From Podospora bellae-mahoneyi (Eukaryota > Ascomycota > Sordariomycetes > Sordariales > Podosporaceae), in assembly GCF_035222275.1 (NCBI RefSeq), contig NW_026946359.1:930001-994000 (forward strand): a DNA stretch of 64,000 nucleotides, written 5' to 3'. Below the pieces are notes generated by a model. It ran no database searches. It saw only the letters and a list, made by a program, of their open reading frames with translations, and was not told the origin of the DNA. The translations under genes and the position numbers were made by a program. This document shows, one piece after another, positions 34,775-44,402 of this stretch (positions are counted from its first letter, which is position 1; the number at the start of each line of letters is the position of its first letter).

Positions 34775-34847
34775 AAGCAAGTAAAACGTATCATTATTGT
34801 GGACTTACACCCTTTTAAAAAGAAAAAGGGGCTTGGAAGGAAACTTT

Positions 34848-34915
34848 TAGGCCTTTAAAGATAGTTCATATGCCTTTGAGGATATTTGATAGGCCTATCA
34901 ATTCTTCTTTTGAGG
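34848..34915. repeat. Degenerate 21-bp repeat, copy group B
   Basis: Three consecutive units: TTAGGCCTTTAAAGATAGTT, TATGCCTTTGAGGATATTTG and TAGGCCTATCAATTCTTCTT, about 21 bases apart. The first is nearly identical to units inside the MITE at 47428-47721. Confidence 0.65.
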
Positions 34916-35375
34916 CATAGTTCACAATATGATGCGTGTTGACTTACTTGTGCTATGCCAATTACTTTGCGGAGAAGGTGACTGGGTAAAAGTTCAACAT
35001 GCCATTCTCCGGTATCAAAAGCTGTTGAGCCTTTCAAACAATTCAATATTTCGTTCTATCAAAATTGGCCATCCTATACACGTTTTTAGCTTTACAACCT
35101 TGGAGTAAGCGTCGAACTATTTTGCAAGACACCAAAAAGGCCCATGCCCCCTTTTTACCCCCCTTTTCTATCACAAGCCAACACTAACACCGCCCGTTAC
35201 CAAGGAGGACAACAAATGGAAAACGTGGTTTCGCAGAACCAAAAACTGGGATATTGGTTGTTGCCGTAGTCGTAGGGGGTTACTACACAGGGAACAAATA
35301 AAACAAAACGAGCCCCCGCTCTTCTTTCCTCAAAGCCTCGGGTCCCAAACGCACAATCTCTACTCCTTCTCCTGC

Positions 35376-36026
35376 TTAAGCCTTCCACAGTCTCTTGATG
35401 GTCTCGGTGATGCCGACATCGCTGGTCTCGTACTCGTAGAGGGCAAGGCCGACAACGACGGTGGCGGCGTTGAGGCCCCAGATGGCAGCCTTGCGGGCCC
35501 GGGGTGTTCTGTATTGGGGAACGTAATCGACGATGATGTTCTGGAAGCCGGTGTGAGAGTGGATGAGGAGGGTGGCGCACAGGACGGCATCCATGGTGGG
35601 GTTGAGAGAGCCGGCCGCGAAAGGAGCGACGGTAAGGGGGATCAGGGACGCAGCGACGAGACGGTCAAAGGTCCAGTGGTAGGAGCCGTGCGAGGGAGAA
35701 GGGGGCGGTACGGGGGCAGCATCGTTGACTGTAGGGGTTAGTTGGTTTCCTCACAAAGACATATATAGTGCCGTATATTCGTCGATTCCGGCTCCATCTC
35801 GGCTTAAGAAGATGCGCTCGTACCTGTGCCAACAACACGCTCTGCAACAAAATGTTAGTAAATAAAGCCCCGAACCAAAACGTGGGTAGGAAAACGCACG
35901 GGGAAGAGGGGGGAGGAGGTCCCTCTTGGCGGTAGTGTGGAAAGCAGCACGCGCGATGATGCTGTTCTGGAGAGCAGGCTTTGTCGCAACCTGGCGTAGC
36001 AGGGAAGAGCGGGCGATGGAGGCCAT
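35376..36026 (-). CDS. SDH4: Succinate dehydrogenase membrane anchor subunit (CybS, Sdh4)
   Basis: Three exons, 36026-35900, 35841-35824 (only 18 nt) and 35728-35376; 165 aa. Sdh4 anchors complex II in the mitochondrial inner membrane and helps bind heme b and ubiquinone. The N-terminus is a mitochondrial targeting sequence (basic, Arg at 6, 11 and 26; AFHTTAKR as a likely cleavage zone). Splicing gives LLPPLPQRVVGTVNDAAPVP, in which QRVVGT comes from the microexon, leading into HGSYHWTFDRL, a strong CybS motif. Three membrane helices follow (LVAASLIPLTVAPFAAG; AVLCATLLIHSHTGFQNII; AAIWGLNAATVVVGLALYEY). HSHTGFQ and DYVP hold the conserved His for heme and Asp-Tyr for quinone. It is divergent from the mitochondrial TyrRS gene. 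Confidence 0.93.
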
Positions 36027-36623
36027 GATGACTGAAAGGTGGACGGCAACCAATTGATTCGACTGAAAAACTGACTGGCTGGGTAGACGACGCCGGGACT
36101 GGGACGGCTTGGGCGGGCTTTGAAGACGACGACGACGACGACGGCGACAACGAACTCGGAACGACGGAGACACAGGCCTGCGAAAATGGTTGCCGAATGT
36201 CCAATGCCAACTGAATGATCCCTCGGCAATCGGGACCTCTCTCTGCCAATCGTCTTGTCGTTGATGTCAGCCGAAGAACCCCACATGGGTTCCGCTTCAA
36301 GCCAAGCTTCGGGTCGGACCGGATTTTCTAGACCCCGAGCAGCACCCCTCCAGACGTCACTGTCACAAGCCCAGAGCGGGCCCAGTGCAGGGACCCCTGT
36401 TCTAGGTAGGAGGTGGCCCGAGCTTTTGGCCCAAAAATTTCGGGCTTGGAGCCCGCGACAGCGTCCATCGAGACGTCTGGCGGGTCTTGAATCTAGACGT
36501 TTCACTCAACATATCGACATATTACACGAGCTCTCACCCATGTTCAGCAGGTCAAGGTTCCAGATCAGATCTTCGTAAGACTTCGTTGGCGGTAAGGCCA
36601 CTTCACCACATTCAGCCGCCGCA
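36027..36623. promoter_or_regulatory. Divergent promoter, SDH4 and mitochondrial TyrRS
   Basis: A 597-bp spacer between the start codons of two nuclear genes for mitochondrial proteins, so a shared promoter is plausible. I see no unmistakable element. A short run of GAC/GTC triplets is at 36124-36145. Confidence 0.5.
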
Positions 36624-38714
36624 ATGGCGTTCGGAAAAGGAGCGCTCATGAGCATGAGCAGAGGCTCCGTCTGCCGGAGATGCCTGTTAACGATGAAGTC
36701 CATGGCTGGTGGAGGGCCAATATCAACATACGCTCAACAACGCGGCAAAAAGACATGGCACGGCCCCAAGTACCAGGCGAAGATTGACCAGGCACAGGCT
36801 GATTGGGAAGAGCGGGCTGAAAAGATCAAGAAGGGGGAGATTCAACACACATGGGATATGTTTGTTGAGAGAGGCTATGTGAAAGACACAGCTGGGTAGG
36901 TCTACAAAGTCTGGCGCTGAGGTAAACTTGAAGTGCACTGTTTTCCGGAGCAGATTGGCTGACTTCAACTCGGGAGAAAGATCTCATGAAACTATTCGCA
37001 AACTGATGCTTCACAAACGGATTGGCGCCTATACTGGCATTGACCCAACGGCGCCCTCTCTACACATTGGCCATTTGCTCCCGCTCATGCCGATTTTCTG
37101 GATGTATATGCACGGTTACGCTGGTTACACTCTGATCGGTGGCGCGACGGCCAAGATTGGCGACCCTACTGACCGGTTGGTCAGCCGCACGCCTCTCAAA
37201 AGGACCGACCTCACCATGAATTTGGTCAAGATACACTACCAACTCAAGGCCCTCTGGATGAATGTGGAAGAACAGGCAAGGAGGCGGGGCTTCGAGAAGG
37301 ATTGGGCATGGAAACGGGCTGTTGTGAACAACTCTACATGGTGGAACTCGCTTCCTCTGATCGAGGTTCTCAAGAGGTTAGGGGATAGTATGAGAATGGG
37401 TCCCTTGCTGTCCCGCGATACGTAAGTGTTGATTTCAGGCATTCATCGGCAAGCGCATTGCTGACCTTCTCTCCCAGGGTCAAAAACAAAATGTCGAAAG
37501 GCGATGGCATGTCCTTCTCAGAATTCACCTACCCGCTCATGCAAGGTTGGGATTGGTGGCATATGTATCAGGCAAATGGAATCCAGATGCAGATCGGTGG
37601 CTCCGACCAGTACGGAAACATCGTGACCGGCGTCGAGACGGTGAAAGTCGTCCGTGATAACGAGCCAGATCCGGCGAAAAAAATTGAAGGTGGTCCCTTC
37701 AACGATCCGGTCGGCTTCACCGTCCCCCTATTAACAGACTCAGCCGGTGTCAAGTTTGGAAAGAGCGCCGGCAATGCCGTTTGGCTTGACAAGTTCCAGA
37801 CTTCCGAGTTCGACCTTTACGGTTACTTTGTGCGGCGATCCGATCAAGAGGTCGAGAAGCTTCTCAAGCTCTTCACCTTCCTGCCTATGGAGAACATCAA
37901 CGAGGCCATGAAAATCCACAGCGAGAACCCCGCCCGACGAGTTGCTCAACATCTGCTGGCCTTTGAGGTAGTCGGCTTGGTGCACGGCATGAACGCGGCG
38001 CATAGGACCGCCCTGAACCACCAGGCCAGGTACGGAAAGCAAATCGACATCCCCGGCATCACGCTCAGGATGCCCAAGGCAGCAACCGAGGACACGCCAC
38101 CCTCCATTCTAGACGCCCCCAAGATGGACATGCAACTGCCCGAATCTCTCATCATGGGCAAATCCATCGGCCGCATCCTCTACGCCGCAGGCCTCGCAAA
38201 GAGCGCCTCAGAAGGCCACCGCCTCGCCACCCAGCAAGGTGCCTACATTGGCGCCATGCCTGGCCACAAGCGCACCGAGGACAACAAGGTGATGGACTAC
38301 TCCCAACTCAGCTTCACACCCATCAAGCTCTGGTTCCCCCAGGAGACGAGAAACTACCTCATCGACGGCAAGATGCTCATCCTCCGCAAGGGCAAGGCCC
38401 AGATTCGCGTCATTGAAATGGTCAGCGACGAGGAGTGGAAGGAGTCTGGTCAGACGTACCCTGGCGAGCCGGGGACCGGTGCGCTGCGCATGCTTCGCCA
38501 GCAGTTGAAGATGCTAAAGTCGGGGATGCTGACGCCGGACGAGGTCAAGGCCAACTTGAAGAACCATGTCGAGGAGGAGGCGCCGCCGCCTGGGTTTATG
38601 AAGTTTCCGGATCAGGACTCTTATGCTATTAGGAGGGCGACTCAGGAGCTGATGGATGAGATGCACCAAAAGGAGGTAGGGGATGATTCGCCGAGGGAAG
38701 AGAGGGGGGAATGA
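36624..38714 (+). CDS. cyt-18: Mitochondrial tyrosyl-tRNA synthetase (CYT-18/Msy1 type)
   Basis: Three exons, 36624-36895, 36954-37421 and 37478-38714; 658 aa (Neurospora CYT-18 is about 669). It charges mitochondrial tRNA-Tyr. The N-terminus is a targeting peptide ([20 protein letters not shown]) followed by a charged extension of about 60 residues ([20 protein letters not shown]). The class I catalytic domain has HIGH at residues 128-131 ([11 protein letters not shown]), [10 protein letters not shown] near 286-295 and KFGKS at 339-343. The C-terminal part is S4-like ([20 protein letters not shown], then [13 protein letters not shown]). In Pezizomycotina this enzyme is also known to stabilise group I introns for splicing, through the N-terminal extension and small insertions; whether this copy does so is inferred from family membership. 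Confidence 0.93.
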
Positions 38715-39034
38715 TGATGAGTTGTAGAGGCGGATAACCATCGTGGATCTGGGTTTTTATCTGAGTTGTACGATATAGGCTTGTATTATATCAGATGCAT
38801 TATACTCTGTTGTACATTTTCGTATGTGTGCACATGAACTGGGATGAAGAGTTGGAGGTAGAAACGTAGGTAGATAAAAAAGCTCCAATCCAAATACGTT
38901 TGCGGACCAAGAAAAAAGAAAGATTGCTACTCCAAATAGGTAGGCCTCCTCGCTGCTAGACCGTCTCAATATTTTCCCCCAGAGATTTCTGAGCATTTTT
39001 TCCAAAAGCCTACATCATCCCTTTGCCCGCATCA
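38715..39034. other. Intergenic, convergent 3' ends
   Basis: A 320-bp spacer between the TyrRS and NPR2 stops; AT-rich, no gene seen. Confidence 0.6.
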
Positions 39035-40803
39035 TCAGCGATAGAGCACCGCCAAATCCCCCGCCGGCGCCCCCCTGAACCCCTTCAGCTGCTCCATCAC
39101 CTCCGCGTCCGTCATGTCCATCTCGGTGATGATCTCATCAAAAGAATGACACCCATCCGTGTACTTTTGCAGCGGATCCCTTCTCCCGCCTCCTCTAGCC
39201 GCGGCCTCCCGTTCAGTCAATCTCCTACTTTGACCCGTCGCTAACGAGGCTAGATACTGCTTCGACACCACATACTTGTGAACACGGTACAAACAACCTT
39301 TTATCACACCAAACTGCACCAACCTCCGGACGTCGACGTATCTGAGGACGTCTATCCCGGCGTCCATGTGCATTTTTAGCCACTCCATTACTGTTCTTGA
39401 GGAGACAAAGGTGGTCATTAGTTTGATGAGCAGATAATTTGGTAGGCGGTGGTCTCGTTCGATGGAGAGGAGGGAGGAGGAGGAGTATGGGTTGTGGAAG
39501 GGGAAGGTGGGGTGGTGAAAGTGAGTTTCCGGAGACAAATTGCTGGGGGAGGTGGAGAGGTGGTGGGAGGAGGATTGAGGGGTGGTGGAGAAGGAGTTCA
39601 GGGCGGAGGAGTTGTTGTTGAGGGTGGTGGTTGACGACGACCTGGGGTTGGAATACTTGTCATTGTCGTTGGAATTAATTCTCAGTGCGCCCACGCAGAC
39701 GTAATTGGCGCATTCATCTACCACGCCGTCGACGTTGGCGATGAAATCGTGGATTCCGGGGCGGGGGGCGTAGCAGGCGGAGAAGAAGAAAATGTCGAGG
39801 AGGAGGATGGTATCGTAGTAGAGGAGGTGGCGGAGGGCGAGCTGGGTTAGTTCTAGGGAGACGTCTGCTTGGAAGGCGATTCGGCGGACGTCGGAGACGC
39901 CGTCGATTTGGGCGATTACCTTTTGGAGGGTCAGGTCCCAGGTTGCGTCAACGATGTCGGCGAGTTTCATTTTTGCTACTGGGACGTGCCAGCTTTTGAC
40001 TTCTGGTGGGTTGGGGTGGTAAGGGAAGAGCTTCATGTTGACGGTGTTGGCGTCGTCTTGTCGTTGTGTTAGTTGGAAGGTCATCAGAAGGGGGTGATTA
40101 GGCGGACATACCAACGGGGATCATGCACTCTCCATAATTATTCAAATCCTCCTTGATGATCTCCAACAAACTCTCAATCGGCCTCCTCGTCAAAAAGAAG
40201 CCCCCATCCACATTCTTGTCCCTCCCTTCTCCCCACGCGCACTCTGGCTGGGCCTTAGTCTGGTCTTGGCTGAGATACCCGCTCTGCTTTTCCATTTCCG
40301 CAAAGGTAATCGCCAGCCGTCGAACAACCCTCTCATAAGGAACCTGATCGACACTGCGATCGACCACGAGACCAAAATTGAAGATGAACTCATTGCGGTG
40401 ATACCGGGGGTCTGGGATAGAAACAGGGAAACCAAGGACAAGGTATTTGTTGTCTGGGTCGGTCACGGTGATGTACCTGTTGCGGAACGGCTCCCTAGGA
40501 ATGATGTACTCAGACAGGACCGCAAAGTCAAATAATGGAGATCTTATGGCGGGTGTGGTTGTTGAGGTGCCAGGCCTCGTTGAGGAAGATGTGATGCTAG
40601 CATTGAGGTTGCTGATTGTTTGCGAGGGAACAGGAGCCGTATTTGGACCTGGGGTTGTGACTGGAACAATGCAGCCGGGCGGTGACTGAGCCACAATCTT
40701 TGTGCCTATTTGAATTTGTCAATCTCTGTTTTTTCTAAGCTGGAGGATATCGAGAAATACCTTCTTGGGGAAGGAAGCGGGCATAGAAAATACCCTGAAT
40801 CAT
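39035..40803 (-). CDS. NPR2: Npr2, GATOR1/SEACIT subunit
   Basis: Three exons, 40803-40761, 40705-40112 and 40056-39035; 552 aa. Npr2 with Npr3 and Iml1 forms SEACIT (GATOR1), which switches off TORC1 on the vacuole when amino acids or nitrogen are short. The 43-nt first exon encodes MIQGIFYARFLPQEG, the typical start of Npr2; splicing continues with TKIVAQSPPGCIV. A longin-like N-terminal domain follows (FDFAVLSEYIIPREPFRNR, YLVLGFPVSIPDPRYHRNEF, IFNFGLVVD). Intron 2 joins GECMIPVDDANTVNMKLFP, a conserved junction. The C-terminal half has DIVDATWDLTLQKVIAQIDG and VSLELTQLALRHLLYYD, winged-helix-like. A Ser/Thr/Pro/His-rich insert of about 70 residues separates it from WLKMHMDAGIDVLRYVDVRR. 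Upstream of the start is a telobox-like motif at 41063-41075. Confidence 0.94.
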
Positions 40804-41234
40804 GGTGTTTCAATGGGTGTCGTCTGGAAGCCCCGCAATTCCCACCCGAGTTATGGTTTGAAGAAGTTGAGTGTCGGCTGCTCGTGACTGCGCAAAACTC
40901 AAAAAGATATGATTTTGATGAGTCTAAGTGGTGAAATATGAGACCAATTCCTTACGTGCCGTAGACTGGGTGAAAGAACTCTGAAGTTCAAGTCAACCGA
41001 TGAAAGGGGGATAGGGTTGAGGGGATGAAAGACACCGCATTTGATAAGTTGTGTCCGGTAGGAACCCTAACCCTTACATGCTCCCTGGATTCATTCACTC
41101 GAAGCAGGTCACAATCATTGTCGTTGGTTACCACGCTTTGCATTCCATGATATATAGCCATTCAAGCACACAACTCTATCAATATCGCTTTTACTACCCA
41201 GTTATTTTGATAACCACTTTTCCTATCCTCACCC
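40804..41234. promoter_or_regulatory. NPR2 upstream region with telobox-like motif
   Basis: A 431-bp spacer between the VPS53 stop and the NPR2 start, both minus-strand genes. AACCCTAACCCTT at 41063-41075 lies about 260 bp upstream of the NPR2 start codon and resembles a telobox. No gene is seen. Confidence 0.45.
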
Positions 41235-43818
41235 CTATACGTCAGGCCTGCTGTTATTTGTAGGAGTGATATCTCTTCTCCCAAACCGTGCCCCTAAACC
41301 GCCAATATCCCTTCTGAAGAAGTTTCCGATATTCCTCAAATTTTCATTCATAGTGACACCTTCACCTGTTGCCGCCCCCACACCAGCTCTTTCTGCACTA
41401 TCTCTGGCTGCAGTCAACAGCCTTTCACCCAGAGAAGCGGCATCGAAACGAGTTTGCAGACCACCTGCGGCCAACCCCGCGGCAAGACCACTGCCACCTG
41501 CTGCGGTAGTACTTCCCAGTCCACCAGAGGTAGAGTTGAGAAGTGGTGTTAAAAGAGAAGAGCTCTGGACAAGCTTGCCTCCCGCCGCTGCAGGACCTTC
41601 CCGATGGATGGCGAACAGCTCAAGGAGATGTGCCTGGTCTGCTCTCCGCACACCCTTGAGCTCCAGAATCTTGCGGAAGTTGGTATCGGACCGGTCAGCG
41701 ATGTGTATAAGATAGGCCTGAACGAGACCCTCTGGTGGTGAAGGGCGAACTTGCAGGGTTTTAAGTAACGGATCCATGCGGGTCATGGATGTGTTGACAT
41801 GCTTTACGAATGAAGCGGGCGGTTGAGTCGAGGGGGATGCCGTGTGGAAGGACATGAGATTCTCCAACGACTTTGTCAGGACATACTTGTCCAAAAGCAT
41901 CTGCTCGGCGCCAGTTTCGCAAACAGGCTTACACTGGACCACATTGATGATGTAGGCGTTGGCAAGATGGTCGACGAGATTGTCACAGAACGTGCGAGCA
42001 TATTGTTGCTTCACAACAAGCGGCAATATCTCCTCGGCCTTGCTGTTGACATGTTTCAGGAGCTCGCTCACATAGGAACTGTGATCCGAGACACTTTCCA
42101 TGCGTGACCAGTTGGTGTTCCTCATCTCGCGCCAAGCGGACTCGCATTCTAACTCAACCTTGGCGACCAAAGCCATGACGGAAGCGCCAGCAGCCCCCAT
42201 GAAGGCATCTGACTGGTCAGAGAGGTCCACTCGAGATGTCATATCCGGGTCAATGCGCTTCTTGATAAATTCCTCCAGCTGATCAGTGTTGGTATGCCAG
42301 AAGTCCGCGGTGTTAAGTACAAGTATGATGTCCTCGATAGGTGGCCCTTGAGTTCCACCACGTTGGAGGAAGCCAAGAAGAACTTGCTGAGCATATTCGT
42401 CCAAGTACTTTGCTAACGTCTTCGTCAGGTCGAGCAGCCGCTCACCAGTTGATAGCTTGGCGCACTGGGATAGGGTGACCTTGTAAAAGTGGAATAATTC
42501 AATGGCTGATGGTATCACCGCCTGAGGCGAAAACTCCTCGTCAGCCGGAATGAGGGGCTGTTGTTTGTACTTTGGTATCATGCTTGCCAATGCTCTGTCC
42601 TGCGACTCGACCCACAAACTCAGGTAGGGCTCGAATGCCGCAGATATTGACCCGTTGAAATTCTGTGCCCTGTCGTCTGCGGAACTGAGCGTATCAATGC
42701 TAGCCCTTGGCTCGTTCGCAAAGCGCCTTTCAAGGCCTTGCTCGAAGTCCATGGTTTCCTGCAGGCAGCTAAGTAGCAGGTTCACGTCGAGTTTGGGACC
42801 GTCGGGTCTCCGCATGCTCTTCTCCAAAATGCCTTTGAAGTCCTCCCTGGTCCCGTCGCAAAAGGACATGGCTAGCGTCTCATTGACGCGCCAATGGGGC
42901 GGGAAGATCACAGCGTGCTCTTCCTCGTGCGTCTTTAGGGTGCGTTTGAACCATGCATAGCGTCGCCCAATGTTGTCCAAGCTCCCGGCTTCATCGTTGC
43001 CTCTAAACACCTGACGGTACTCGCGCAGCTCTGTATTGACATACCAAGTCACTAGTCGAGACTTCGCATGATCGCCCAACGCATCCATAACGAGACAGGC
43101 CTCTACCAGAACCGCGCGACGGGCACCGACCTCTCCCTTGGCGAATGCTATCTCGAAATCCTCGCAGACTTGCTCCAAGAGCTCCCGCTGCAGCTCGCTG
43201 ACGTTTCGGCTTAGCACGGCGATTTGTTCAATGCTCCGGTAGCTATTGAAGTGGCGCATGAGCTGCAAAACAGCTTGCAAAAGGCCAGCACACTCACGGT
43301 ACTGGCGGGTCCGAGCCAATCCTCGAAGTTGTTCGTAGGCGGTGGTCAACATCTGGAGCCGCTTGAGGGCAGTCATGCTGAGGGTTAGGTTGCGCTTGGT
43401 GCCATCCAAACGCTTAATGTCGGCCGTCATGGTGGTGATGTCGCGTTCGGTCTGTAGAGCTCGGCTTCGCACACTTTCAATGCGCTGGAATAGAGAGGCC
43501 AGTTCGGCCTGAGCCGACTGCATTCTTTCTAGCGAGGAGTCGGGGCCGTAGGCTTGCGCCGTTTCCAGCGACGTAATGGACTTGGAGAGTTCATCTTTGT
43601 GTTTCTGAATCGTCGCGGATACGCTCGAGACCGAGGATACAGTGGACGGGTGGGAGAATAGGAGGTTGAGATGTCCGATCGGGTCGTAGTCCACTAATGA
43701 GTTGCCAGCCCAGTCCAACGTCAGTGACCATGTGTTCCCTGCATGCTCAAGCTAGTGGCGAATAGAATGGGCAATTACCTGAGTCTAGAGACAGAGAATC
43801 CGCAACGGTTATATTCAT
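41235..43818 (-). CDS. VPS53: Vps53, GARP tethering complex subunit
   Basis: Two exons, 43818-43779 and 43738-41235, across a 40-nt intron; 847 aa. Vps53 with Vps51, Vps52 and Vps54 tethers endosome-derived vesicles at the trans-Golgi network. Exon 1 encodes MNITVADSLSLDS; after splicing comes GNTWSLTLDWAGNSLVDYDPIGHLNLLFSHP, of which DYDPIGHLN and FSHPSTVSSV are typical of fungal Vps53. The N-terminal coiled-coil region holds the family motif RNLTLSMTALKRLQML near residue 130, then RQYRECAGLLQAVLQLMRHF and a segment starting ELLEQVCEDFEIAFAKG. The C-terminal half is helical (LDKYVLTKSLENLMSFH, then HIADRSDTNFRKILELKGVR). The last 110 residues are Gly/Ala-rich and not conserved. COG5 was considered but the NLTLSMTALKRL motif favours Vps53. 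Confidence 0.9.
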
Positions 43819-44402
43819 GGTGGCATCCAGGCCGTACCGGCTGTAAAGATGCCTTGCTGGAAGAGGAGACGTTTTGAGAGCCAGAAACTTGCTGCCGTGT
43901 CAGCCATGAAGAAGCATTCGTTATTAGGGAACGTCGCCGAGAGCTTGGGTAAAGTGGACACAGGCCATGCCAAGTAACGGCCGCCCGAAAAGCGGTCGCA
44001 TTATAGTGACTAACCTAATCGAGTCATATCTAAGTGGTATTTCCAGACTCAAACAGGAGCCTTCTCCGCAAATGACAGATCTGGAGATGGTACCAGTGGT
44101 TATACTTTCCTGTAGATAAATCAAACAGTGATGGAACCCGTCTATGTCGTTAGGTGGCATGTAACAGATTATATGTAGATGTTGAGGTCAACGAATTTAA
44201 AATAATTTCGAAGCTAGAGCGATAACTGAAAGTCTTGGCGCGACCCACACTGTTGCGCAACTGGAGCTGAAGCTGTCTGCTGCTGCCCTGACCTTCAACT
44301 GCTACCTACCCAGCTTCAACAAACCATCATCCACAACCGCGACAGTTTCAACAGCAGGAAATATTGCAATCCCAGAGCTAACAGGATGCCACGTCCGACA
44401 TC
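43819..44402. promoter_or_regulatory. Divergent promoter, VPS53 and ZZ/EF-hand gene
   Basis: A 584-bp spacer between divergent start codons. No gene or clear regulatory motif was recognised. Confidence 0.5.

Larger units (their letters stand above)
32083..35375. other. 3.3-kb gene-poor region with degenerate repeats
   Basis: No confident gene. From about 33880 to 35130 the DNA is more AT-rich than its surroundings. It contains a degenerate tandem duplication near 34076-34200 and stretches of a degenerate 21-bp repeat near 34157-34215 and 34848-34915. A small GC-richer open stretch at 34401-34600 on the minus strand is described separately. Confidence 0.5.

Noticed and set aside
41235-43818. 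Alternative identity as COG5 or another CATCHR tether subunit
   Set aside because: The NLTLSMTALKRL motif and DYDPIGHLN start fit Vps53 better.
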